Below, piece by piece: positions 7,348-14,384 of a DNA stretch of 29,956 nt. Origin of the DNA: Bdellovibrionales bacterium. Lineage in GTDB: Bacteria; Bdellovibrionota; UBA2428. The stretch is from positions 1 through 29,956 of the forward strand of contig JAFEAR010000012.1 in NCBI GenBank assembly GCA_018266335.1, read 5' to 3'. Under the pieces are notes generated by a model that saw only the letters and a program-made list of their open reading frames with translations, was not told the DNA's origin and did not search any database. The number at the start of each line of letters is the position of its first letter. Positions within the stretch are counted from its first letter, which is position 1. The position numbers and the translations under genes were made by a program.

Positions 7348-7401
7348 GTCCCTTTGTCTCAATTGTGAGACAGCGGTGTCTACGTTTTGTGACAAAGGGA
7401 C
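7348..7401. repeat. Nested inverted repeats with TGTCT/AGACA half-sites
   Basis: Outer arms GTCCCTTTGTC (7348-7358) and GACAAAGGGAC (7391-7401) are perfect complements. Inside are TGTCTCA-attg-TGAGACA (7355-7372) and AGACA-gcgg-TGTCT (7368-7381), which share bases with the outer pair, so the structures compete. The right outer arm lies in the last codons of the XRE-like gene (-). The element could be a 3' hairpin of that transcript or protein-binding sites; there is no T-run to make it a classic terminator. Confidence 0.5.
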
Positions 7402-7667
7402 AAGCGGTGCTCGGGTAGGTCTAGGGCTCGGGCGATCTTGTGAATGCTAGCTAGCGTCAGCTTGCGTTTGCCGAGTTCGATCATGTTCCAGTGACTTCGG
7501 GGCATTTGTGCCACCTGGCCGTTGCTGCGCCAGAAGGCGATTTCAAAACTCGCATCCCAGCGTGCGTTGAGGTCTAGCAGGATGCGCCGAAAGTTTTCGG
7601 CGATCTGCTGGCGTGTGAGCACTCGTTCGCCGCGGGCGTTGTAGTTCACTCTGAATCTACTGGGCAT
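7380..7667 (-). CDS. Small XRE/Cro-type helix-turn-helix protein
   Basis: A 95-residue protein. The ATG at 7667 has GGAG about 9 bases upstream and overlaps the end of the thermonuclease gene by 11 bases; the longer open frame upstream is a shadow of that gene. Residues 45-90 fit the second half of a Cro/CI domain: a helix around SHWNMIELGKRKLTL, then ASIHKIARALDL with the following Leu-rich end. The first helices are less typical (FEIAFWRSNGQVAQ in place of the usual SQxxLA segment), so DNA binding is likely but not certain. It is probably co-transcribed with the secreted nuclease. Confidence 0.68.
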   Translation of the reverse strand: MPSRFRVNYNARGERVLTRQQIAENFRRILLDLNARWDASFEIAFWRSNGQVAQMPRSHWNMIELGKRKLTLASIHKIARALDLPEHRLSLCHKT

Positions 7668-8208
7668 GGCGATAGCTCCCTGGCTCCTGCGGTTGTTCGG
7701 CGGTGGGCAGGGCCCAGAAACCTGCGCGCTCGCGGCGTGCGCGCGCTTCGGCAGCTTCGGCCCAGTGGCGTGCCTCCGCGTCGCCGCCCCGGCCCCGGTA
7801 CGCAAAGGCAAAGCCTTTGGCCACGAGTTCCTCGTTGATGTTCGTAATGCCGTCGTCATCCAACAACACGGCCAAGTAGCGTCGGTAAACATCGTTGCCC
7901 CGCAACTCAACTGGCAAGCTTCGTCCTGCCACGCGGCGCTCTAGGTAATTGCGAGCCTCCACGCCAAAGCGCTGCGCGGGCCGCGCCCTTCCGCCAAAGT
8001 GCGTAGCGACTTCGGGGGCGTCAATGCCCAGGAGTCGCAGCGTCAAATGCACGCCGCTCTCCGCGCGGGCCGTGCAGGTGTCGCCGTCGTGGCAGCGAAC
8101 GATTACGAGCCTTTGCCGCGCAGCCGGTGGCGCCCCACGCTCGCCCGGGCGCAGGCACAGCCCCGCCAGGCACAAAAGCCCAAGCAATCCTCGATTCCGT
8201 ACGCGCAT
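7657..8208 (-). CDS. Secreted thermonuclease-like (staphylococcal nuclease family) protein
   Basis: A 183-residue protein with an N-terminal hydrophobic signal (GLLGLLCLAGLCL) after a basic start, and an SNase domain at about 33-170. Catalytic residues can be matched: the DGDT calcium loop (41-44), Arg58, Asp63 and Glu66 in the RLLGIDAPE block, and Arg110 in the NDVYRRYL block, which corresponds to Arg87 of the staphylococcal enzyme. Family members cleave DNA and RNA with Ca2+. GGAG sits 9 bases before the ATG. Export suggests scavenging of nucleic acid from the environment or prey; that use is inference. Confidence 0.88.
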   Translation of the reverse strand: MRVRNRGLLGLLCLAGLCLRPGERGAPPAARQRLVIVRCHDGDTCTARAESGVHLTLRLLGIDAPEVATHFGGRARPAQRFGVEARNYLERRVAGRSLPVELRGNDVYRRYLAVLLDDDGITNINEELVAKGFAFAYRGRGGDAEARHWAEAAEARARRERAGFWALPTAEQPQEPGSYRHAQ

Positions 8209-8227
8209 CGGGTTAAACTCCTTTCCT

Positions 8228-9001
8228 ATGCGTAAGAGTCATCAATTGATTTTCGCCATTGCATATTCCTTGCCACCCAAACTCGTGGAAGTTTCGCTCA
8301 AGAGCGACTCGGCCCTGGGGCAAGCCGCGCACGTAGCCGCCCGCAAGGTAGAAATTGTGTCCAGCGAACCCGTGCTCCACGGTGGCATGTCGCTCTCCAA
8401 GGACAAACGCTCGCTGTTGATTCTCAACGCCGACGCAACGGCCGTCACCGAGCTAGCGCTCGATCAAGCCGACGCCAAACCGCGCAGCCGTTCCATCGAC
8501 ACCGCAACGAAGAATGCGCTTCTCGCTTCGCAAACGCAGACGGGCGCCTTTGCCGTAGAATCCGACAAGGTTGCTTTTCGTCCGGACCGCAGTCTGCCCG
8601 GCGCGCTGTGGGAAGTTCCGCTGGGCTTCGAGCCGCTCGGTCTGGCCATGAACGGCGACGGAGGTGCGCTGTGGGGTTGGGGTGCATACCCGGCGCACTT
8701 GCTCACTTTTCCGGCGGACCGCCGTAACTTCTACAAGATTGATTGGCAGGAAGATTCCGAGCCCGTGGCCGTGGTTCCTTGCGACGGCGCGCGCGCCGTG
8801 CTCGTAGAAAATCTGCGTTCGGGTTCGAATCGCTTTGTGTTCTTCACTGCCACGCTCCCCAAAAAATACGCGCTCATCGACTTCACCGGCGACAAACGCA
8901 GCTCCGACATCAGCGGTGTGGCTGCGCGCTCGTGCGAGGATATTTTCGTGGCCGGAACTTTTGGCGTGGCGCGCGTGCGCTTCGATGTGAAATCCGAATA
9001 A
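8228..9001 (+). CDS. Unknown protein, translationally coupled to pyrC
   Basis: A 257-residue protein from the ATG at 8228. Only 19 bases separate it from the divergent thermonuclease start, and it has no clear ribosome site, so the start is uncertain. I do not recognise it. There is no convincing signal peptide after MRKSHQLIFAIAY. Repeated short beta-like stretches with Gly/Asp turns (LLILNADATAV, GLAMNGDGGALWGWG, IFVAGTFGVARVRF) suggest an all-beta, perhaps propeller-like, fold. Its stop is two bases before the pyrC ATG, so the two are co-translated. Confidence 0.62.
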   Translation: MRKSHQLIFAIAYSLPPKLVEVSLKSDSALGQAAHVAARKVEIVSSEPVLHGGMSLSKDKRSLLILNADATAVTELALDQADAKPRSRSIDTATKNALLASQTQTGAFAVESDKVAFRPDRSLPGALWEVPLGFEPLGLAMNGDGGALWGWGAYPAHLLTFPADRRNFYKIDWQEDSEPVAVVPCDGARAVLVENLRSGSNRFVFFTATLPKKYALIDFTGDKRSSDISGVAARSCEDIFVAGTFGVARVRFDVKSE

Positions 9002-9003
9002 TC

Positions 9004-10302
9004 ATGGCGCTTCCTCCCTCCTTCGCCATTCAGGACGTCGAGGTGTGGAACGCCGATGGCGTGCTCGCGCATCAGGACCTCGTGGTGCGCGGAGGCGTGA
9101 TTACGGAAATGCATCCCACCGGCACGTGCAGTGCTTTGCCCGATTACGTTTTTCCCGGCGGCGGCCAAGTGCTCATGCCCTCGGGCGTGGATAACCAAGT
9201 GCACCTGCGTGCGCCCGGACAGCCCCACAAGGATTTGCCCGAGTGCGGATTGCGGGCAGCCCTGCGGGGTGGAGTGGGCGCTTTGCTCACCATGCCGAAC
9301 ACGGTGCCGGTCATTGATTCCGTTGCCGCCCTCGAAGTGGGTCGGGCGGCGGTGGCTAAGGCCGAGTACCAAAGTGGCGTAAAAGTTTTGTGGTCTGCCG
9401 CGATGACCCTCAAGCAAGAAGGCCAGCAAGTGGTGGATGTGGCCGCGCTCAAACGCGCGGGCGTGGCGGCCCTGACCGACGATGGTCGGGGTGTGGCGCG
9501 CGATGAAATGATGCGCCAGGTGTTCGAGGCCAACGAGGGGGCGGGCTTGCCGCTGCTTCAGCATGCCGAGGTCCCCGGCCACGGCTGTGCCCTGGCGGCC
9601 GGCCCCGAGCAGGCACGCCTTGGGCTCAAGGCCTATCCGCCCGAAGCCGAATGGCGCATGGTGGAGCGCGACCTTGCGCTCCTGGCCGAGTTTCCGAATC
9701 AGCGCTACCACGTGCTGCACGTGTCGGCGGCCAAGACCCTCGATCTGGTGGCCGCGGCTCAGGCCCGGGGCCTCAAGGCTACCGCCGAAGTCAGCCCGCA
9801 CCACCTCTTATATAGCTCCGACGACATTCGCCCCGGAGCTACCAGCTACAAAATGAACCCTCCCTTGCGGTCGGTCGCCGATCGGGAAGCCCTGCGGGCC
9901 GCCCTGTTTGAGGGGCGTTTGGACTTTGTGGCCACGGACCACGCCCCCCACGAACCTGCCGCCAAGGGGACGGAATTTGCTGCCTCGGCCTTTGGGACCA
10001 CGGGCCTGGAGGCCTTTTTACGGGTTTTGCTGCTCTTTGTGGAGCAGGGCCTCCTGAAACCGACCCGTTTGGTTCAGGTTTTCTCTACGGCCCCGGCCCA
10101 GTTTTTGGGCATTGGCGACGAATTTGGCGCTATCCGGGTGGGGCGCCCCCTGCGAGCTATCCTGGTGGACGTCAAGGCCCCGGACCGTCCGTTGGTGGTG
10201 GAAGAGCTCGAGAGCCAGTCCAAAAATAGCTGTTTTTTAGGGGCCCGATTGCCGGGCGCGGTGCGGGCACATTTCAACTCGGCCGGTGTTTTTCGCTTTT
10301 GA
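9004..10302 (+). CDS. pyrC: Dihydroorotase, class I
   Basis: A 432-residue cytosolic enzyme, the usual length for class I dihydroorotases. It interconverts carbamoyl-aspartate and dihydroorotate in pyrimidine synthesis. Amidohydrolase landmarks are in order: the metal motif at 63-71 (DNQVHLRAPG), TMPNT (96-100), the bridging-Asp block TDDG (158-161), His187 (QHAE), His239 (LHVS), EVSPHHLLY (262-270), KMNPPLRS (283-290) and Asp312 (ATDHAPH). The first metal His of the usual D-x-H-x-H is Gln65. All other ligands and substrate residues are present, so activity is likely; I recall a Gln-containing DHOase group in Bacteroidetes. The ATG lies 2 bases after the previous stop. Confidence 0.92.
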   Translation: MALPPSFAIQDVEVWNADGVLAHQDLVVRGGVITEMHPTGTCSALPDYVFPGGGQVLMPSGVDNQVHLRAPGQPHKDLPECGLRAALRGGVGALLTMPNTVPVIDSVAALEVGRAAVAKAEYQSGVKVLWSAAMTLKQEGQQVVDVAALKRAGVAALTDDGRGVARDEMMRQVFEANEGAGLPLLQHAEVPGHGCALAAGPEQARLGLKAYPPEAEWRMVERDLALLAEFPNQRYHVLHVSAAKTLDLVAAAQARGLKATAEVSPHHLLYSSDDIRPGATSYKMNPPLRSVADREALRAALFEGRLDFVATDHAPHEPAAKGTEFAASAFGTTGLEAFLRVLLLFVEQGLLKPTRLVQVFSTAPAQFLGIGDEFGAIRVGRPLRAILVDVKAPDRPLVVEELESQSKNSCFLGARLPGAVRAHFNSAGVFRF

Positions 10303-10327
10303 CTTAAGCTTTCGTTTTGATTAGCTA
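10299..10327 (+). promoter_or_regulatory. Possible rpsD promoter
   Basis: TTGACT (10299-10304) overlaps the pyrC stop. At the expected 17-base distance there is only a poor -10 (TAGCTA). The remaining leader to 10392 holds a small CCTTGGG/CCCAGG hairpin and an AAGGGA ribosome site. The -35 is good; the promoter as a whole is weakly supported. Confidence 0.28.
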
Positions 10328-10392
10328 CATCCCACCTTGGGTCTCTCGCCCAGGCTTTCCGCGGCAATGGAAATAAAAGGGAAACAATAGTC

Positions 10393-11025
10393 ATGGCAAA
10401 AACTGCTCAAAAAACTCCTCGCTTCAAACGTCAGCGTCGTTTGGGCACGGAACTTCCTGGTCTCGGCAAAGCCGGAGCCCTCGATCGTCGTCCGTACCCC
10501 CCCGGTCAGCACGGCAACCAACGCCGTAAGCTTTCCGAATACGCGCTTCGTCTGGAAGAAAAACAAAAGATCATTTTCCACTACGGCCTGCGCGAAGAAC
10601 AACTGCGCCGTTTCGTGCGCGATTCCAAGCGCGGCTTGGGCACGGACTGGGTGGACACGCTCATCGGTAAACTCGAGTCGCGTCTCGACAACTTGGTTTT
10701 CCGTTTGGGTTTTGCCGTGAGCATTCGTTCGGCTCGCCAACTCGTTCGTCACGGCCACGTGCTGGTGAACGGCAAGAAGCTGTCGATCGGTTCCGCGGTG
10801 ATTCGCCCCGGTTCTAAAATCACGCTGACTCCGGAAGCCTACAAAGGCACCGTGTACCTCGCTGGCAAAGCAGCTCCGCGTTTGGAATTGCCCGACTACT
10901 TAAGCAAAGAAGTCGACGGCGAAACCGAAATCGGTACGCTCCGCGAAGTTCCCCACGCTAACCATATCCCGTTCCATTTCGAAACGGGTCTGTTGGCCGA
11001 GTACTACGCTGCTCGTAAAGCGTAA
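10393..11025 (+). CDS. rpsD: 30S ribosomal protein S4
   Basis: A 210-residue protein with the S4 N-terminal domain (RRLGTELPG, then RRPYPPGQHG), the central EKQKIIFHYGLREEQLRR block and the S4 RNA-binding domain (RLDNLVFRLGFAVSIRSARQLVRHGHVLVNGKKL). S4 nucleates assembly of the 30S body. The N-terminal zinc cysteines found in some S4 proteins are absent, so this is the zinc-free form. The gene is alone, not next to rpsM, rpsK or rpoA, and has its own strong terminator. Whether another copy exists in the genome cannot be seen. Confidence 0.96.
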   Translation: MAKTAQKTPRFKRQRRLGTELPGLGKAGALDRRPYPPGQHGNQRRKLSEYALRLEEKQKIIFHYGLREEQLRRFVRDSKRGLGTDWVDTLIGKLESRLDNLVFRLGFAVSIRSARQLVRHGHVLVNGKKLSIGSAVIRPGSKITLTPEAYKGTVYLAGKAAPRLELPDYLSKEVDGETEIGTLREVPHANHIPFHFETGLLAEYYAARKA

Positions 11026-11062
11026 TTAGTGAGTGTTTAACGTCCCGTAAGGGAACGTGACG

Positions 11063-11098
11063 ACCCGGTGGTCCATGTGGGGACCACCGGGTTTTTTT
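11063..11098 (+). terminator. Intrinsic terminator of rpsD
   Basis: A perfect 12-base stem, ACCCGGTGGTCC (11063-11074) with right arm 11081-11092, a six-base loop and a T7 run. The T-run overlaps the stop codon of the convergent response-regulator gene, so the two genes end back to back. Confidence 0.93.
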
Positions 11099-11552
11099 AT
11101 GGTTTGCGAGGGTCTTTGACGCCCAGACTGCGGAAGATGGTGTTAAGTGCCTCTTCCTTTATGCGCATATCCGCTCCTTCCTCGAGTGCCTTCATGACGA
11201 CCGCTTTGAGCACCGTTGAGTCGAAGGGCTTATCGATGAAGTCGTAGGCCCCCAGACGCAGGGCTTCGAGCGTGTTTTTCCGATCGCCGTGGGCAGACAA
11301 GATAACAATCGGAATATTGTTGCCGCGTTCCCGCAGTGCCTTGATGAGTTCTAGGCCTGACATTTTGGGCATGTTGATATCCACGAGTGCGGCGTCGAAA
11401 TTGCCTTCGGTGATCATCTCCAGGGCTGCCAAACCGTTCGGCGCGCCGGCCGTGTTCTCTACGAGCGGAGAAAAAAGTTCCTGCAGAATTTCCCGCAGGT
11501 CGTCCTCGTCGTCGACGATAAGCAGCGAAAGAGGTTGCTTGGTCTTAGCCAT
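11097..11552 (-). CDS. Receiver-only response regulator
   Basis: A 151-residue protein from the ATG at 11552, two bases after the stop of the upstream gene. A full receiver domain is present: acidic Asp14/Asp15, the phospho-acceptor Asp58 (LVDINMP), Ser86 (ILSAHG) and Lys108 (DKPF). A short helical tail follows (about 125-151) with no DNA-binding or enzymatic domain. Such single-domain regulators act by protein contact. It is very probably co-expressed with the cyclic-nucleotide-binding protein before it; no histidine kinase is nearby. Confidence 0.92.
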   Translation of the reverse strand: MAKTKQPLSLLIVDDEDDLREILQELFSPLVENTAGAPNGLAALEMITEGNFDAALVDINMPKMSGLELIKALRERGNNIPIVILSAHGDRKNTLEALRLGAYDFIDKPFDSTVLKAVVMKALEEGADMRIKEEALNTIFRSLGVKDPRKP

Positions 11553-11554
11553 AC

Positions 11555-12580
11555 TTATTGACCTACCGATCTGGATTCGAATTCCAAAAGAATCTGTCCA
11601 CAAAGCGAAGCCGTTTCAATTTGGCTTCGATCACATTGTACAACTTTTGTATCGGCTGCGTACTTCAAAATGCCGAGGGCTTCGAGTTCCCGCAGGCCGT
11701 CGCCGAAGGAGGGCGAGTAGTAGGCGCTCGAGCTCTTAACGTATTGGCTGAGGTCGATGCTGAGGCTGTCGCCGCTTTGCGATTCCTTCGGGATGAGTGT
11801 ACTCAGCACGTGGAGGGCTGCGGCGCCTTTGGTAGTGATTTGGATCATCACCGTTTGAAAGTCGGCGCTGCGGAACAGTTTGGACAGCCGCGTGATCTCG
11901 GGCACGTTGATGACCATACGTGCCTTCTCCTTAATTGCGGTTTGATCCACAATCGCTTGCTTTTGAATGTAGCGCCAAAAGTCGTACGGGCTCAGGAACG
12001 AGTCTCCGGCGAGCACCAGGAAGTCTTTGCGGGCGTCACCCATGTCCATGTCGTTGTTGTTGGTCGTGCCGATGAGTCGCAGAATGTCGAGCAAGCGCGA
12101 AAGCTCCATGCAAGTGCGCTTGCGTTGCTCGTCTACGTTTTTCCCGGCGTTACGCACGGCCAGCGCTCGGGAATATTCCATGAGTGATTCATTGGCCTCG
12201 CGCATGCGGCGCGTGATGGTCTTAACGAGGGGGTTGAGCCAATCGGGAATGTTAATGCCTTCGACCTTGGGGAAAACTTCCACGGCCTTCACGTGCGTGA
12301 GCGCTTCGACGGAGGCCGCGCGGGGCAAGCCGTCTAGGAAGCAAACTTCGCCAAAAATTTCGCCCTCACTCAATTTCTTGATGACAACGCGTTTGGAGAA
12401 AGCCTCCTTGAACATTTGCGCGGTGCCAGAAGTAATAATGAAGAAGGATTGCGCTAATTCATTTTCGCGCACAATGCATTCGCCCGGTACGAATTCTCGG
12501 AGGCGGGAGCCGAACGAAGGGTTCGCAACTTCCTTGGGTGAGACCTTCACTATTTTTTGGTTTCGCGGAAGTGTGTTCAT
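11555..12580 (-). CDS. Cyclic-nucleotide-binding-domain protein, unknown C-terminal region
   Basis: A 341-residue protein. Residues 28-105 form a CAP-type cyclic-nucleotide-binding beta-roll: PGECIVRENELAQSFFIITSG, then the phosphate-binding cassette FGEVCFLDGLPRAASVEAL (76-94) with the Gly-Glu pair and Arg87 that normally contact the nucleotide phosphate. The remaining 230 residues begin with a helical stretch and lack the CRP winged helix I would expect right after the domain; a Ser/Tyr-rich segment (SSSAYYSPSFGDGLRELEALGIL) near 290-315 may be a degenerate winged-helix part. It could be a cAMP- or c-di-GMP-responsive signalling protein paired with the downstream receiver. Confidence 0.83.
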   Translation of the reverse strand: MNTLPRNQKIVKVSPKEVANPSFGSRLREFVPGECIVRENELAQSFFIITSGTAQMFKEAFSKRVVIKKLSEGEIFGEVCFLDGLPRAASVEALTHVKAVEVFPKVEGINIPDWLNPLVKTITRRMREANESLMEYSRALAVRNAGKNVDEQRKRTCMELSRLLDILRLIGTTNNNDMDMGDARKDFLVLAGDSFLSPYDFWRYIQKQAIVDQTAIKEKARMVINVPEITRLSKLFRSADFQTVMIQITTKGAAALHVLSTLIPKESQSGDSLSIDLSQYVKSSSAYYSPSFGDGLRELEALGILKYAADTKVVQCDRSQIETASLCGQILLEFESRSVGQ

Positions 12581-12646
12581 GATCTGCGTTCAGCATATCG
12601 GAGCTGCAAGCAATTTTTAGGAAGAGAATGGATTGTGAAAGCAATG

Positions 12647-12967
12647 TCACTTGGTGATTGTCAGATCGTTCATAATCCGAGCTAAATCAATATCTAAGGA
12701 GGTGATGCCACCTCCGGGTGGCAGAGTGTCATGGGTACAAAGCTTCACCTTGACCGAGTTGTAGACATTGGACCAATCCGGGTGGTGATCCATGGTGTCG
12801 GCAGTCTTGGCAACTGCAGTCATGAAGTTGAAGGCTTCGTTAAAATCGCGAAATTTGAATTCGCAATAGAGCTGTCCTTGGGTGTGAGTCCAGCCGGGTA
12901 AGGATCTTAACGCGGCTGCGATGGCGTTGGCATCGAGGGGGCGGCGGTGGCTAGAGTCTGCAGACAT
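12647..12967 (-). CDS. phhB: Pterin-4-alpha-carbinolamine dehydratase
   Basis: A 106-residue protein of the usual size for PCD/DCoH. It holds LPGW (23-26), the signature DHHPDWSNVYNSVKVKL (60-76) and a third conserved His (CTHD, His79); His61, His62 and His79 form the catalytic set. The enzyme dehydrates 4a-hydroxytetrahydropterin, recycling the cofactor of aromatic amino-acid hydroxylases. No phenylalanine hydroxylase is in the window. The predicted promoter places transcription start only about 3 bases before the ATG, so the mRNA may be leaderless. Confidence 0.92.
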   Translation of the reverse strand: MSADSSHRRPLDANAIAAALRSLPGWTHTQGQLYCEFKFRDFNEAFNFMTAVAKTADTMDHHPDWSNVYNSVKVKLCTHDTLPPGGGITSLDIDLARIMNDLTITK

Positions 12968-12976
12968 CGTTGACGC

Positions 12977-13004
12977 ATTATAATCCCCCGCCGCCCCTTG
13001 TAAA
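12977..13004 (-). promoter_or_regulatory. Sigma-70-type promoter of phhB with palindromic -10
   Basis: On the minus strand TTTACA (13004-12999), a 16-base spacer and TATAAT (12982-12977). The -10 is part of the palindrome ATTATAAT (12977-12984), so it can also be read on the plus strand toward the yceI-like gene, where I find no good -35. A perfect CCCCCGC/GCGGGGG inverted repeat (12985-12991, 13006-13012) overlaps the spacer and -35 flank. Confidence 0.55.
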
Positions 13005-13061
13005 CGCGGGGGAGGGCGATATCGTGGAACGCTCTACTCAAATACTTAGGAGGTTCTGTAA

Positions 13062-13649
13062 ATGACATCGTTTCGTAATGTTCGCTTCTTGATGGCGGGG
13101 CTTTCCCTTGTCACGGCTTCGTCCTTCGCTGCTAACTTCAAAGTCGACGCCGATCATTCGTCCGTAGGCTTCGTGGTAAGTCATATGATGGTTTCCAAAG
13201 TGAAGGGCAACTTCGGAAAATTCGAAGGCGAATTCTCAACCGACGATAAGTCGGGCAAGCTCACCAAGGGCGCCGGTAAAGTAGAAGTGGCTGCAATCAC
13301 CACCGGTAACGAAAAGCGCGATGAGCATCTGCGCAGTCCCGATTTTTTTGATGTGGCTAAGTTCCCGACGATTACGTTCAAGATCACCAAAGTTGAAGGC
13401 ACTAAAGTGACGGGTGATTTTACGATGAAGGGTGTCACCAAGCCCCTCGTGCTTGAAGCCACGGTGTCGGGCAAAGTAAAAGATCCTTGGGGCAATGAGC
13501 GCGTGGGTATTTCGGGCAGCGGCAAAATCAATCGTAAGGATTTTGGTCTAACCTGGAACAAAGCTATGGATGGTGGTGGCGTGGTTGTGGGCGAAGAAGT
13601 CACGATCAACGTAGAAATCGAAGGCATGGCACCGATCGCTAAGAAATAG
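13062..13649 (+). CDS. YceI-family periplasmic lipid-binding-like protein
   Basis: A 195-residue protein behind a near-perfect AGGAGG ribosome site. A Sec signal peptide is clear (cleavage near SFA-ANF, residue 23). The mature protein has the YceI pattern: VDADHSSVGFVVSHMMVSKVKGNF at the start, RDEHLRSPDFFDVAKFPTITF in the middle and GKINRKDFGLTW near the end. YceI proteins are lipocalin-like barrels that bind isoprenoid chains; the exact role is not established for most members. It appears monocistronic. Confidence 0.93.
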   Translation: MTSFRNVRFLMAGLSLVTASSFAANFKVDADHSSVGFVVSHMMVSKVKGNFGKFEGEFSTDDKSGKLTKGAGKVEVAAITTGNEKRDEHLRSPDFFDVAKFPTITFKITKVEGTKVTGDFTMKGVTKPLVLEATVSGKVKDPWGNERVGISGSGKINRKDFGLTWNKAMDGGGVVVGEEVTINVEIEGMAPIAKK

Positions 13650-13662
13650 CGGTGATGTAGGC

Positions 13663-13697
13663 GTGGGGCGCGGTTATCGGAAGGTAGTGCGCCCCGC
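13663..13697 (+). terminator. Possible terminator after the yceI-like gene
   Basis: GTGGGGCGC (13663-13671) pairs with GCGCCCCGC (13689-13697) over a 17-base loop, with TTAACTTTT following. The loop is large and the T-run broken, so the call is moderate. It abuts the end of the convergent dedA-like gene. Confidence 0.4.
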
Positions 13698-14369
13698 TTA
13701 ACTTTTATCCGGCTTTGGGAGCAGGTCTATTTTTCTGGTGCGGCGCTGATGGTTTAGCCAGACTCCCAGGCCAACCACCAAACATGCAATCAGCCCGAGT
13801 TTGAATTCTTTAAATTTGTTAAGAATGGTGTCGCCGTACAGCGAGACCAAATAAATTTGCGGCGGGATCGTTAGCAGTGCGGCCGTGCCATCGACCGCAA
13901 GAAATTTCCATAGGGGCATGCCGGACATGCCGCAAAACAAGTGACCCGGAAAACGCAGCCCCGGCGTGAAACGAAAAATTCCGCTCGTCCAGTAGCCGTA
14001 GCGGTGCGACCAGTCTTCAATGCGCGCCAGGCGTTCGGGCGGAAAGTAAGTGCTGGCCCATTTGGAGCGCAGAATTCGGCGGCCGTAACGCCGGCCGAGT
14101 TCAAAAATAATAACGTCGCTAGAAATCACCGCCAGCACGGCCACGAGGGCGAGCACGCCCGGAGTTACGTGGGGCGTGCCGTGGGGAATGCCGTAATCCG
14201 GATTGAGAGCCGTATGGGCCATGAAGGCCGCGCTGAGAAGCACGATCTCCTCGGGCAGCGGAAACCCAAAAGCGCTCGCGTACATGAAGCCAAAAATCCC
14301 CACATACACGTACGCTGGCTTGTAAGCGTAACTCGTAAAGAATTCGCGGACGACTTCTTGGGCGTTCAT
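13698..14369 (-). CDS. DedA-family (VTT-domain) membrane protein
   Basis: A 223-residue integral membrane protein. DedA hallmarks are visible: the re-entrant segment with GFPLPEEIVLL (about 34-46), a helix around LALVAVLAVISSDVIIFELGRRYG, the conserved basic block FRFTPGLRFPGHLFCGMSGM with its Arg residues, and a C-terminal transmembrane helix. DedA proteins are linked to lipid scrambling (undecaprenyl phosphate or phospholipid flipping) and membrane integrity; which lipid cannot be told. The gene starts 15 bases after the mmsB stop on the same strand, so it may be read from the valine operon. Confidence 0.9.
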   Translation of the reverse strand: MNAQEVVREFFTSYAYKPAYVYVGIFGFMYASAFGFPLPEEIVLLSAAFMAHTALNPDYGIPHGTPHVTPGVLALVAVLAVISSDVIIFELGRRYGRRILRSKWASTYFPPERLARIEDWSHRYGYWTSGIFRFTPGLRFPGHLFCGMSGMPLWKFLAVDGTAALLTIPPQIYLVSLYGDTILNKFKEFKLGLIACLVVGLGVWLNHQRRTRKIDLLPKPDKS

Positions 14370-14384
14370 GGAGCTCCGGAATTC

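Noticed and set aside
8821..8836. GGTTCGAATC, resembling a tRNA T-arm
   Set aside because: No acceptor, D or anticodon arms can be formed around it, and it is inside a coding frame.
8731..9804. 357-codon minus-strand frame opposite pyrC and its upstream gene
   Set aside because: It is antisense to a fully conserved dihydroorotase and its product shows no recognisable domain.
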